DNA of 29,017 nt from Bacteroidales bacterium UBA1797 (GTDB taxonomy: Bacteria > Bacteroidota > Bacteroidia > Bacteroidales > VadinHA17). How positions within the stretch are numbered: position 1 is the stretch's first letter; every line of letters begins with the position of its first letter. The translations under genes and the position numbers were made by a program. The DNA is taken from positions 1-29,017 of the forward strand of contig DCFT01000130.1 of NCBI GenBank assembly GCA_002319885.1, in the 5' to 3' direction. Shown here in pieces: positions 14,655 to 22,796 of the stretch. The notes beneath the pieces were generated by a model that made no database searches, had not been told where the DNA came from, and saw only the letters and a program-made list of their open reading frames with translations.

Positions 14655-15461
14655 ATGAAAAAAGAGAAGCTGTTAATGGGTAAAGTAGCCTGGATCACAG
14701 GGGCATCATCAGGTATTGGGGAAGCGCTGGTTCATGAATTTGTCGCAAGAGGTGCTACTGTAATTGCCTCATCAAATGACCTTGATGAACTGGAAAGAGT
14801 AAAAGCTGAATGTGGAAGTAAATCCATGATGGTTCACTGTGTTATGTTTGACCTTGCTGATACCTCCGAAATAAATAAAACTGTGGAACAAATAGTCAGT
14901 AAGTTCGGAAGAATTGATTTTTTACTAAATATTGGTGGTATTAGCCAGAGGGCTAGAATTGACGAAACACCTTTGTGGCTCGACAGAAAAATATTTGAGA
15001 TCAATTATTTCGGTACTATAGCTTTCACTAAAGCCGTTTTACCATTCCTGGTCAGACAGCAGTCGGGTCACATTCTCGCAACCAGCAGTATTACCGGAAG
15101 ATTCGGATTTCCACTCAGGTCAGCATACTCAGCCTCTAAACAGGCTCTGCATGGTTTCTTCGAAACACTATACCTTGAAAACAAAAAAAACAATATAAAA
15201 GTTTCTGTAATCATCCCCGGAAGGGTAAGAACAGCTATCTCATTTCATGCACTCGACTCAAAAGGAAAAGAGCATGGAAAACTTGATGACGGGCAGGCTA
15301 AGGGAATATTGCCAAAACAGGCTGCAGAAATAATTATTAGAGGAATTAGAAGAAACAGGAGAGAAATCCTTGTTGGGAAAAATGAATTAATAATGCTGTA
15401 TATCCGAAGAATTTGTCCATGGCTGTTCTTCAGAATTGCAGATAAGATAAAATCTATGTAA
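14655..15461 (+). CDS. Short-chain dehydrogenase/reductase (SDR)
   Basis: A 268-aa classical SDR, NAD(P)-dependent oxidoreductase. Visible: cofactor motif TGASSGIG at residues 15-22, the D-L-A adenine contact (66-68), a variant NIGG (92-95) where NNAG is usual, the structural Asn117 (EINYFG), the catalytic Ser145 in TSSITG, and Y-x3-K with Tyr158 and Lys162 (SAYSASKQAL). The C-terminal hydrophobic/basic segment (IRRICPWLFFRIADKI) suggests membrane contact. I chose ATG 14655, 1 nt after the acyltransferase stop; a second ATG at 14676 is possible. Tight coupling suggests a joint role in lipid metabolism, e.g. reduction of a lipid ketone (inference). The frame is open much further upstream inside the acyltransferase gene, but that overlap is not credible. 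Confidence 0.88.
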   Translation: MKKEKLLMGKVAWITGASSGIGEALVHEFVARGATVIASSNDLDELERVKAECGSKSMMVHCVMFDLADTSEINKTVEQIVSKFGRIDFLLNIGGISQRARIDETPLWLDRKIFEINYFGTIAFTKAVLPFLVRQQSGHILATSSITGRFGFPLRSAYSASKQALHGFFETLYLENKKNNIKVSVIIPGRVRTAISFHALDSKGKEHGKLDDGQAKGILPKQAAEIIIRGIRRNRREILVGKNELIMLYIRRICPWLFFRIADKIKSM

Positions 15462-15485
15462 TTAAAAAGAATAATTAAGAACTGT

Positions 15486-15542
15486 CACAGAGAAACACAG
15501 ACCTGCCTGCCGGTAGGCAGGGAAGCACTGAGTTTCACAGAG
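15486..15542. repeat. CACAGAG repeat, copy 2, 10-bp periodic, interrupted by a palindrome
   Basis: CACAGAG-type heptamers start at 15486, 15496, 15526 (CACTGAG) and 15536. A 20-bp palindrome occupies 15502-15521; without it the units would start exactly every 10 bp. It lies in the 162-nt gap between the SDR and VOC genes, where I see no gene. Confidence 0.75.
15502..15521. repeat. 20-bp CCGG-centred palindrome inside copy 2
   Basis: CCTGCCTGCCGGTAGGCAGG is self-complementary except for one G-T pair (which would wobble in RNA). It is strikingly G+C-rich against the surrounding A+T-rich sequence and splits one CACAGAG unit cleanly. Sequences of this type are common palindromic intergenic repeats in the Bacteroidota. 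Confidence 0.75.
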
Positions 15543-15623
15543 ATTAATATCAATCCTCTTTGCAACCACTGGTCTCTTTCATGTAAGTTCTTAAGTTTAT
15601 GAATATCAAATTATATTTTTAAA

Positions 15624-16709
15624 ATGAAAGATTACATAATCAGCGGAATCCAGCAGATGGGCATTGGAGTAAAAAACGTTGAAGAAGTCTGGAAATGGTA
15701 TATTGACCAGTTTGGCATGGATTGCCGAATTTTTGAAGATGAAGCTGTAGCTGAATTAATGCTCCCGTATACTGGCGGAGAAAAAAGAAGCAGACATGCA
15801 GTACTTGCAATGAATCTCCAGAGCGGAGGTGGATTTGAAATATGGCAGTACAAAGGCAGAGAACCAATCTCAATTAAAGAGAATATAATGATAGGCGATC
15901 TTGGTATTATTGCCTGTAAGATAAAAGCAAAGAATATACAGGAATCGTTGGAACTATATCAAAAAAACGGAATTACTGTTCCTGCTGCTTCAGGTGTGGA
16001 TCCATCCGGTAAAATGACATTCTTCATGAAAGATCCATACGGCAATATATTCCAGTTGGTGGAAGCAAACGACTGGTTCCGAAATGAAAAGAAGGGCACT
16101 GGTGGCGCATATGGCGCTATCATTGGAGTATCCGATATTGATAAAGCAAGAGCTGTCTACTCTGATATTCTCGGATACGATAAAGTTGTTTACGATACTA
16201 CAAGCATTTTCAGTGATTTAGCCGATCTTCCAGGTGGTAATAAGGAATGCAGAAGGGTACTTCTCGAAAGATCAAAGTCATTTACCGGAGCTTTCAGTAA
16301 AGTATTGGGACAGAGCGTGATCGAACTTATAACTACTCCATCTAAGCCAGGGAAAAAAATATTTGAAGGAAGGTTCTGGGGCGATCCGGGATTCATTCAT
16401 CTGTGTTTTGATATGCACGGAATGGACGATCTTAAAAACTTTTCTGAAAGCAAAGGATTTCCATTTACGGTTGATAGCAGGAAGAGTCACGAAGGCAATA
16501 GCTTCGATATGGGTGAAGCAGCTGGTCATTTTTCTTATATTGAAGATCCCGATGGGACACTTATCGAATTTGTTGAAACACATAAAGTACCCATACTGAA
16601 AAAACTGGGCTGGTATCTCGATCTGAGGAAACGAAATCCAAACAATCCGCTTCCCGACTGGATAGTGAAAACTTTGAGGTTTTCGAGGGTAAAAAAATTG
16701 AATCAGTGA
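15624..16709 (+). CDS. Two-domain VOC (glyoxalase/dioxygenase fold) protein
   Basis: A 361-aa protein with two vicinal-oxygen-chelate modules: residues about 6-148 (ISGIQQMGIGVKNVEEVWKWY ... DPYGNIFQLVEA) and about 160-325 (GAIIGVSDIDKARAVYSDIL ... DPDGTLIEFVET), followed by a basic C-terminal tail. Metal-ligand positions look incomplete: the usual first-strand His is Gly/Gln in module 1 and Gly in module 2, while the C-terminal Glu of each module is kept (LVEA, IEFVE) and module 2 has a His in GFIHLCFD. The function could be isomerase, lyase or a non-metal ligand-binding protein; I cannot choose. It stands after a repeat-containing gap, downstream of the SDR in the same direction. Confidence 0.78.
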   Translation: MKDYIISGIQQMGIGVKNVEEVWKWYIDQFGMDCRIFEDEAVAELMLPYTGGEKRSRHAVLAMNLQSGGGFEIWQYKGREPISIKENIMIGDLGIIACKIKAKNIQESLELYQKNGITVPAASGVDPSGKMTFFMKDPYGNIFQLVEANDWFRNEKKGTGGAYGAIIGVSDIDKARAVYSDILGYDKVVYDTTSIFSDLADLPGGNKECRRVLLERSKSFTGAFSKVLGQSVIELITTPSKPGKKIFEGRFWGDPGFIHLCFDMHGMDDLKNFSESKGFPFTVDSRKSHEGNSFDMGEAAGHFSYIEDPDGTLIEFVETHKVPILKKLGWYLDLRKRNPNNPLPDWIVKTLRFSRVKKLNQ

Positions 16710-16728
16710 TTTTTTCTATGCGTAACGG

Positions 16729-16789
16729 GGTGGTTGAAAAAGCCCTTTTTAACCTCAAAGCACACTAGGAAGGCACATAGGTCACAAAG
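16729..16789. repeat. CACAAAG-type repeat, copy 3 (short, degenerate)
   Basis: GGTGGTTGAAAAAG at 16729-16742 is identical to 24561-24574 in copy 4, and CTTTTTAACCTCAAAG (16745-16760) matches the CTTTTAACCACAAAG at the left end of copy 4. CACACTAGG, GGCACATAGG and GTCACAAAG follow at about 10-bp steps. GGTTGAAAAAG pairs with CTTTTTAACC across CC, with one bulge. It lies between the convergent VOC and dipeptidase genes. Confidence 0.65.
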
Positions 16790-16824
16790 CAGCCAACTGG
16801 CATTGCTAACAAAACAGAATACTA

Positions 16825-18036
16825 TTATGGAGCTGAATTTTTAGCCATTTCCTCAACTTTCCGAAATACTCTCATCAAATTACCACCCCAGATTTTCTTA
16901 ATATCCGACCTGGTATATCCCCTGCGAAGAAGTTCAATTGTGATATTCTTCATTTCAGCGGCTGTTCTGCAGCCATCCACTCCACCACCTCCGTCAAAAT
17001 CTGTTCCTATTCCTACATAATCGATTCCTATCACCTGAACAACATGATCGATATGATCTACGACATCTTTGACTGTTGCCGACTTTTCATATGTCCTAAG
17101 GAGGTTTTTAAATTCTTTATGGACTAGTTTTTTACTCGAATCAGAAAGGGCATGCCAATCTCCATATTTTTTCTGAAGGTCTTTAATTTTTAAATCCAAC
17201 TCCGGATTTGGTTCAGGTGTCTTAAGATAATTGCTCAGGATACAGATTTGAATAACTCCCCCATTTTCTTTTAAGGCTAGCAACATGTCGTCAGAAAGAT
17301 TTCTTGGACTGGCACATAGTGCCCTGCATGAAGAATGAGATGCGATAACAGGAGTAGCAGTAACTTTAAGAACATCAAAGAAAGATTTATCTGAAATGTG
17401 TGAAACATCAACCATCATACCTAACCTGTTCATCTCTTTGACTACCTGCATTCCAAATGGGGAGAGACCATTGTTTTCGGAACCTGCAGGATCAGTTGAG
17501 GAATCACAAATATCATTATTTTTAGAATGAGCCAGAGTTATATATCTGACACCCTGATCATAATATTGTTTGATCCTTGAGATATCCTTCCCAATAGGAT
17601 ATCCATTTTCCATACCAATAAATGCTGCAATCTTATGTGCCTTTTTTAACCGGCAAGCATCATCGGGGGTAGTCGCAATCTCAGCCATAGAAGAGTTTTT
17701 CTCAACATTATTGCGTATTTCAGAAATGATCTGCAATGCCTTGTGGTGTACCTGAGTGTAACTGGAATCGTTTCTTGGACCCTGTTCCGTAAATACAACA
17801 AAGAATTCAGCATGAAGACCTCCTTCTACCATTTTTGGAAAATCCACACAACCATCAGCACTCCTGACCCCCATGTCAAAACCAGGTTCCGAGAATCCCA
17901 TCGGGGTATCACAATGAGAATCTACTGTAAGAATCGATGAATGAATTCTAGCAGCCTTCCTGGTCAACTTCTGTTCTGTGTTTACACAACCGGTAATAAA
18001 TATGGTTACAAGTAAAAGATTAATGAAGATCTTCAT
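16825..18036 (-). CDS. Membrane dipeptidase (peptidase family M19), lipoprotein
   Basis: Binuclear zinc dipeptidase of the renal dipeptidase family, here anchored as a lipoprotein. The 403-aa product starts at ATG 18034-18036 with a hydrophobic signal and lipobox ending FITGC (Cys17). Metal and active-site residues visible: VDSHCDTP gives His41 and Asp43, GMENG gives the bridging Glu143, VSHISD gives His213, SHSSCRAL gives His234 and Arg238, and GTDFDGG gives the C-terminal Asp346. A longer frame to a TTG at 18063 would bury the signal sequence in a 9-residue extension, so I rejected it. It probably cleaves dipeptides at the periplasmic or outer surface; D-amino acid preference cannot be told. 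It is a single gene convergent with VOC. Confidence 0.92.
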   Translation of the reverse strand: MKIFINLLLVTIFITGCVNTEQKLTRKAARIHSSILTVDSHCDTPMGFSEPGFDMGVRSADGCVDFPKMVEGGLHAEFFVVFTEQGPRNDSSYTQVHHKALQIISEIRNNVEKNSSMAEIATTPDDACRLKKAHKIAAFIGMENGYPIGKDISRIKQYYDQGVRYITLAHSKNNDICDSSTDPAGSENNGLSPFGMQVVKEMNRLGMMVDVSHISDKSFFDVLKVTATPVIASHSSCRALCASPRNLSDDMLLALKENGGVIQICILSNYLKTPEPNPELDLKIKDLQKKYGDWHALSDSSKKLVHKEFKNLLRTYEKSATVKDVVDHIDHVVQVIGIDYVGIGTDFDGGGGVDGCRTAAEMKNITIELLRRGYTRSDIKKIWGGNLMRVFRKVEEMAKNSAP

Positions 18037-18172
18037 TTGATTCGAGATTGTTTCACATCGCAAGATAAGTAAATTGAACCTGTTGTATCAATTTTAGCAG
18101 GTGTTTAACCTATTTTAACAATGCAGGAAAATAGTCAGTTACCTGTTATTAGATTATCGGGATGTTAAATAT

Positions 18173-18199
18173 AAAAAGCCCCGACATTTCAGTCGGGGC
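18173..18199 (-). terminator. Intrinsic terminator downstream of the LysE-type gene
   Basis: On the minus strand GCCCCGAC - TGAAAT - GTCGGGGC forms a perfect 8-bp G+C stem with a 6-nt loop (18178-18199), directly followed by TTTTTATATTT. It lies 134 nt after the stop of the LysE gene and 142 nt upstream of the dipeptidase start, so it ends the LysE transcript before the dipeptidase. On the plus strand no T-run follows. The remaining gap, 18037-18332, shows no gene. Confidence 0.9.
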
Positions 18200-18332
18200 A
18201 GCCATGAAAAGAATGACAATTGCCTTTTAGACAGTAAAAAGCTGATTATCGAAAGTAAAAATATGCTAATTCTCTGCAAAAACCAACAATAAGGACACCC
18301 ATTTTCATCAGATTAATCTAGGAATTGAGGAA

Positions 18333-18974
18333 CTACAGTTTGATGGGGGTAAACACACTTAATAAAACAATAACACCAATAATAATGATTACTATCCCGG
18401 CTACTTTATTAATCCTGACAATGAGCCGCAATCTTATTTTCTTTTTAAAACGGCTGACAAAATAGCTCAGAAAAAACCACCAGCTGATCGTTCCTACCAA
18501 TACCCCGGGAATAAGGAAGAAAGGCACCAGTTCAGGCCTTACATTTCCACTGACATGAACTCCCGAGAAAAAGGCAACAAAAATAAAAATCGTATAAGGG
18601 TTTGAGATTGAGAGTACAAAAACCGAGTAATAATCACGCCACAACGATTTTTCGGACTTCTCCCTGTTTCTGATATCCCTTATCGGATTTGATAAGTATA
18701 CCTTCAGTCCTACTCCAAGGATAATTAGTCCTGCTATAATTGATATAATGTACCTCTCTTTATTAATAAAGCTGACGATAACGGTATATCCTATACCTGC
18801 CAGAAGAGCCAGCATGGTATCTGCTGTTGCCATACCAAGACCTGAAAAAAATCCAGAGAGCATGCCTCTTTTTATTGTTCTGTTAATCAGAATGATACCG
18901 ATCGGTCCTAACGGCATTGAAACTGTAAGTCCAAGAATTATTCCTTTAAGTAGTATCTCTATAGCCGTAATCAT
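18333..18974 (-). CDS. LysE/RhtB-family exporter
   Basis: A 213-aa inner-membrane protein with about six hydrophobic segments (near residues 8-30, 40-65, 72-95, 113-140, 147-170 and 188-208). The first helix holds the family signature SMPLGPIGIILINRTIKRG, and helix 4 has the SNPYTIFIFVAFFSG block typical of the amino-acid exporter superfamily. The exported substrate cannot be predicted; amino acids or their derivatives are most common in the family. It has a -7 box 20 nt upstream and a strong terminator downstream, so it is a single-gene unit, divergent from the EamA gene. Confidence 0.88.
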   Translation of the reverse strand: MITAIEILLKGIILGLTVSMPLGPIGIILINRTIKRGMLSGFFSGLGMATADTMLALLAGIGYTVIVSFINKERYIISIIAGLIILGVGLKVYLSNPIRDIRNREKSEKSLWRDYYSVFVLSISNPYTIFIFVAFFSGVHVSGNVRPELVPFFLIPGVLVGTISWWFFLSYFVSRFKKKIRLRLIVRINKVAGIVIIIIGVIVLLSVFTPIKL

Positions 18975-18993
18975 CTATTGTGATTATGAGGAG

Positions 18994-19001
18994 CAAATAT
19001 A
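18994..19001 (-). promoter_or_regulatory. -7 box (TATATTTG) of the LysE-type gene
   Basis: Minus-strand exact TAnnTTTG match, 19 nt upstream of the ATG at 18974, implying a leader near 13 nt. No clear TTTG at -33. Confidence 0.55.
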
Positions 19002-19107
19002 AGAAGATTATTGACCCCTAAATCCGCGGGAGTGACTTAAAAACTGGTTTTAAAATGCCGCATTTGGATGAAGATGGTAAAAACAAATTTTTAAAATAGC
19101 ATTACAC

Positions 19108-19140
19108 TTTGTGGCTAATGGATTTCTTCTGCTATTTTTG
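19108..19140 (+). promoter_or_regulatory. Complete promoter of the EamA-lnt operon (TTTG - 21 nt - TATTTTTG)
   Basis: TTTG at 19108-19111 and TATTTTTG at 19133-19140 are 21 nt apart, within the range of the Bacteroidota consensus. The ATG follows 14 nt after the box, so the leader would be about 8 nt. The rest of the 180-nt divergent gap holds only this and the LysE -7 box. Confidence 0.7.
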
Positions 19141-19154
19141 AAAGTTTTTATATT

Positions 19155-20054
19155 ATGGCTGAAAAACGGAAAATCTGGCATTGGATTGCCCTTGGGGTTT
19201 TATCCCTGATCTGGGGAACCAGCTACATCTTAATGAAAAAAGGACTTGAGTCCTTCTCATCATTTCAGGTTGGAGCCCTGAGGATATCTATAACTTACTT
19301 ATGCCTCTTACCTATAGCTATCAGAAATTTACATTATCTGAACAGGTCTAATTTATTATCAATCATAACAATAGGATTATTTGGCAGTATCATCCCCGCC
19401 TTTTTATTTCCTCTTGCAGAGACGAAGATCAGCAGCTCTATGGCAGGAATGCTTAATTCTCTCAGTCCTGTATTTACTTTGATATTCGGAATAACAATAT
19501 ACCAGCGTAAAGCGATAAAAGCTCAGATTGCCGGGGTATTTCTTGGATTACTAGGAGCTACAGGATTGCTGTATAACGGTTCATTCACATTTAATATTTT
19601 TGGACTTCTTGTCGTGCTGGCAACGTTGCTTGCCGGAATAAGCTCAAATGAAGTCAGCAGGGTAGAGAATTTAAATGGCATCAAAATTACTGCTCTCGCC
19701 TTTTTTGTCACCAGCCCCCCGGCAATTCTTTACCTTTTGTGTTCTGATCTGGCGGCATCTGTTCATACTTTAAACTGGGTCAGAAACCTGTGTTTCATAG
19801 GAATACTTGGAGTGCTTGGAACCTCAGTAGCTCTGGGTATTTATTATCTTCTCATAAGAGACACATCCCCCATTTTTGCATCTTCAGTTACCTATTTTAT
19901 TCCAATTGTGGCAGCTCTTTGGGGTATAGCTGATAACGAACATTTTACATCAGCTATGATAATCTCCGTTATCTGTATATTTACAGGAGTTTTCATTATT
20001 AACAGACCTGACCTTTTTCGGAAAAGAAGGTTAATAAAAGATGAACAAATATAA
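19155..20054 (+). CDS. EamA-family (DMT superfamily) transporter
   Basis: A 299-aa inner-membrane protein of about ten hydrophobic segments arranged as two EamA repeats (about residues 8-140 and 148-285). Signatures: LIWGTSYILMKKGLESFSSFQVGALR in repeat 1 and the repeat-2 pattern ending SSVTYFIPIVAALWGIADNEHFT..., followed by a basic cytoplasmic tail. Family members export metabolites such as amino acids or take up nucleotides; the substrate is unknown here. Its last 14 nt overlap the start of lnt in another frame, so translation is coupled and both use the promoter at 19108-19140. Confidence 0.9.
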   Translation: MAEKRKIWHWIALGVLSLIWGTSYILMKKGLESFSSFQVGALRISITYLCLLPIAIRNLHYLNRSNLLSIITIGLFGSIIPAFLFPLAETKISSSMAGMLNSLSPVFTLIFGITIYQRKAIKAQIAGVFLGLLGATGLLYNGSFTFNIFGLLVVLATLLAGISSNEVSRVENLNGIKITALAFFVTSPPAILYLLCSDLAASVHTLNWVRNLCFIGILGVLGTSVALGIYYLLIRDTSPIFASSVTYFIPIVAALWGIADNEHFTSAMIISVICIFTGVFIINRPDLFRKRRLIKDEQI

Positions 20055-21660
20055 CCTTAGCGGGCTGTCAGTTATCGGAGGAATTCTCTCAGGACTTGCG
20101 TGGACAGGATGGTGTTCAGGACTTATCCTGCTCATAGCCTTTGTACCTTTTTTCCTTATAGAGAATTATTTATATGAGAATCCTAAAAGGTTCACTCCTA
20201 ACGCCTTTTTTATTTTAACACTTCCGGGCTTTGTAATTTTTAGCATTATTTCTCTGGGCTGGATGCGTGTTGCAAGCATAACAGGTGCAATCTGTGTAAT
20301 TATGGGATTGTCATTTTTAATGTCCTTCACAACATATATGGCTCACGTTGTTCGTCTGAGGGCAGGAAATCTGTCAGGATTTATTTCTATGATCGTTTTT
20401 TGGCTTGGCTATGAATATCTAAGTTTGAATATTAATATCATTTCGCCGTGGTTGAATCTGGGTAACGGGCTTTCAAAAGATATACTTTTCATTCAATGGT
20501 ATGAATTAACAGGAACAGCAGGTGGTTCTCTCTGGGTTTTATTATCCAACCTGTTCCTTGCTATAATACTGGTTCAATTTCTGACAAAAAAAAGGAAGAA
20601 TGCATTGTACCTGATAATCTGGATATTGATAATTATTATGCCGGCATCTTTTTCTGTTTACCGATACTTCACGATACAACAAAACACCCGGAATGGTTCA
20701 GAAGTCGTAATTATACAGCCAAATACAGATCCTTACACCGAAAAATTCATAGTTCCCTTTGAAGATCAGCTGAACAAAGTAATAACAATGGCAAATTACG
20801 CTGTAACTGATAAAACCGACTGGCTGATTACTCCGGAAACTACAATTGACGACCCGGCAAACCTTGATGACCTTGCGAATGACAGATATATAAAGCTGAT
20901 CAAAAAGATCCCGGTAAAGCACCCTGGCCTTAATATTGTAATAGGGCTGGTTACATACAGGCTTTATCCACCAACAAAAGAAGCACCCACTGTCAGTGCC
21001 AGAAAAATAGATGCATCAGGCATGTTTTATGACCATTTCAACTCTGCCGTTCAGATAGATAGCGGAAAATCATTTGGTATTTATCATAAATCGAAACTTG
21101 TACCGGGTATTGAAATGCAATTTTCAAATGGTCCAGGCCGGTTAATCACCAGAATATTGCCTTACCTGGGAGGAACTAAATGGGGTTACGGAATGCAGAA
21201 GGACAGAGTATGTTTTGAGCATACCGCTACTTCAATGAAAATAGCGCCCGTAATATGTTATGAATCTGTTTTCGGAAAATTTGTTACCGACTACGTCAAA
21301 AAAGGGGCTGAAGCTTTATTTATAATAACAAACGATGGTTGGTGGAAGAACACAAATGGTTATAAACAGCATCTCTACTTCGCATCATTAAGAGCAATCG
21401 AAAACAGAAGACCAGTTGCAAGAGCTGCTAACACCGGGATATCATGCCTGATTGATATCAGAGGGAAGAGAACTGTTGAGTCAACATGGTGGGTAAAAAC
21501 AGTAATTAAAGGAGAAATCTACCCTGAAACAGCAATCACTCCCTATGTAAGATATGGAGATTACCTTTTAAAGATCTCTTCGTTCCTAAGCGGGATAATA
21601 CTTTTAATAGTCTTCATTGGTATCCCTGTTGGAAAAAAATTTAAAAATTCAGCCAGATAA
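20041..21660 (+). CDS. lnt: Apolipoprotein N-acyltransferase
   Basis: Last enzyme of lipoprotein maturation, N-acylating the lipidated Cys in the inner membrane. The 539-aa protein has an N-terminal membrane part (hydrophobic segments to about residue 210, with SPWLNLGNGL and the GGSLWVLLSN helix), then a nitrilase-like periplasmic domain. The catalytic triad is visible: Glu266 in TPETTID, Lys352 in HKSKLVPG, Cys407 in VICYESVFG; NDGWW (431-435) follows as in the family. A final membrane helix ends the protein. It overlaps the EamA gene by 14 nt. The window encodes at least two lipoproteins (8756 and 18036) that would be its substrates. Confidence 0.96.
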   Translation: MNKYNLSGLSVIGGILSGLAWTGWCSGLILLIAFVPFFLIENYLYENPKRFTPNAFFILTLPGFVIFSIISLGWMRVASITGAICVIMGLSFLMSFTTYMAHVVRLRAGNLSGFISMIVFWLGYEYLSLNINIISPWLNLGNGLSKDILFIQWYELTGTAGGSLWVLLSNLFLAIILVQFLTKKRKNALYLIIWILIIIMPASFSVYRYFTIQQNTRNGSEVVIIQPNTDPYTEKFIVPFEDQLNKVITMANYAVTDKTDWLITPETTIDDPANLDDLANDRYIKLIKKIPVKHPGLNIVIGLVTYRLYPPTKEAPTVSARKIDASGMFYDHFNSAVQIDSGKSFGIYHKSKLVPGIEMQFSNGPGRLITRILPYLGGTKWGYGMQKDRVCFEHTATSMKIAPVICYESVFGKFVTDYVKKGAEALFIITNDGWWKNTNGYKQHLYFASLRAIENRRPVARAANTGISCLIDIRGKRTVESTWWVKTVIKGEIYPETAITPYVRYGDYLLKISSFLSGIILLIVFIGIPVGKKFKNSAR

Positions 21661-21709
21661 TGCAACTCCGCCAATATCCTGTTGTCTTTATAACCAGGTA
21701 AATTTATCA

Positions 21710-22243
21710 GTGGATAATATAGATGTATACATACATGCCTCTCTGATTGAAGAATGCAGAAAGGGTAACACTAAGGCTCAATACAGGCTTTATAATCAAT
21801 ATTCAAAAGCCATGTACAACCTCGCATACAGGATATTGAATAACAGGGAAGATGCTGAGGATATCCTTCAGGAAGCATTTGTAGAATGCTTCAGAAATAT
21901 TGATTCATTCAGATTTGAATCGACATTCGGCGCCTGGCTTAAGAAAATAATAGTAAATAAATGTATTAATCATATTAAGAAGAAAAAAGTAGACCTGACA
22001 CTCTGTGATACAATGCCTTCTGTCATTTATGAAGAAGAAGAGGAAGTAATTTATGAAACTGAAAAAATATTTAAAAGTATTGAAATGCTTCCCGATGGCT
22101 ACAGAATTATTTTAACACTGTATCTGATTGAAGGATACGACCATACGGAAATCTCACAGATACTTGGAATTTCCGAATCTACTTCGAAATCCCAGTATTC
22201 GAGGGCAAAAGAAAAGTTGAGAAATATGCTTTCTAAAAATTAA
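21710..22243 (+). CDS. ECF-like RNA polymerase sigma factor
   Basis: A 177-aa sigma-70 family factor of the short extracytoplasmic type. Region 2 runs from about residue 10 to 85 (LIEECRKGNTKAQYRLYNQY, YRILNNREDAEDILQEAF, then FGAWLKKIIVNKCINHIKKK); region 4 is about 115-172 (LPDGYRIILTLYLIEGYDHTEISQILGIS, STSKSQYSRAKEKL). No ATG exists in a suitable position: the frame is open back into lnt to a TTG at 21617. I chose GTG at 21710-21712 because the product then starts V/M-DNIDVYIHASLIEEC, the normal length for this family; this is uncertain. It is followed 4 nt later by a membrane protein likely to be its anti-sigma factor. Confidence 0.85.
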   Translation: MDNIDVYIHASLIEECRKGNTKAQYRLYNQYSKAMYNLAYRILNNREDAEDILQEAFVECFRNIDSFRFESTFGAWLKKIIVNKCINHIKKKKVDLTLCDTMPSVIYEEEEEVIYETEKIFKSIEMLPDGYRIILTLYLIEGYDHTEISQILGISESTSKSQYSRAKEKLRNMLSKN

Positions 22244-22247
22244 CTAT

Positions 22248-22796
22248 ATGGACAAACTTGAGGAACATATCAGGCAGAACAGGCAGGATCTGGACAGGTA
22301 CAATACGCCTGAAGATATTTGGAGAAAGATCAGGAAAAAACTGAAAAAAGAAAAACTCCCGGTGAGATACTGGCTGTCCGTTGCGGCAATGCTGATTGTA
22401 ATTCTTGGAACGGCAGTATTATTATTCAAACCTGTTTACAGATGGTCCGATTCGAACAACACAAAAATAAATGATGAAGGACTTGTTCAATCTTATCCTC
22501 AATTGAAAGAGACAGAGGTGTATTATAACAATCTGGTAAGCTCACTTTATAAAGAAGTAACACCGCTATTGACAAAAAGCCCTGACATTAAAAAAGAGCT
22601 TAACATCGATTTATCGCACCTCGACAGTATTTGCTCCGACCTTAAAAAAGACCTGAAAGATAATATCTCTAACCAGGATGTTGTTGAAGCATTGATCCAG
22701 AATTACAGGATAAAAATCCAGATTCTCGAGGATATGCTGGCAGAACTGAAGTCAGATCAAAAGAAACCTGAAAAAAAGAAAAGCTATGAGTTATAA
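22248..22796 (+). CDS. Probable anti-sigma factor, single-pass membrane protein
   Basis: A 182-aa protein with a charged N-terminal cytoplasmic part (1-40: DRYNTPEDIWRKIRKKLKKEK), one transmembrane helix at about 42-60 (WLSVAAMLIVILGTAVLLF) and a C-terminal, probably periplasmic, region (about 65-182) that is mostly helical and coiled-coil-like (SHLDSICSDLKKDLKDN; IKIQILEDMLAELKSDQKK). The D-x-W-R/K pattern followed by a single helix, placed 4 nt after an ECF-type sigma gene, is the normal layout of Bacteroidota anti-sigma proteins. No zinc-binding HxxxCxxC motif is present, so it is not a ZAS-type anti-sigma. It overlaps the next gene by 11 nt. Function is inferred from position. Confidence 0.7.
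   Translation: MDKLEEHIRQNRQDLDRYNTPEDIWRKIRKKLKKEKLPVRYWLSVAAMLIVILGTAVLLFKPVYRWSDSNNTKINDEGLVQSYPQLKETEVYYNNLVSSLYKEVTPLLTKSPDIKKELNIDLSHLDSICSDLKKDLKDNISNQDVVEALIQNYRIKIQILEDMLAELKSDQKKPEKKKSYEL

Noticed and set aside
18192..18235. Terminator on the plus strand for the dipeptidase side
   Set aside because: The stem is symmetric, but the T-run exists only for the minus strand; the dipeptidase runs away from this site.
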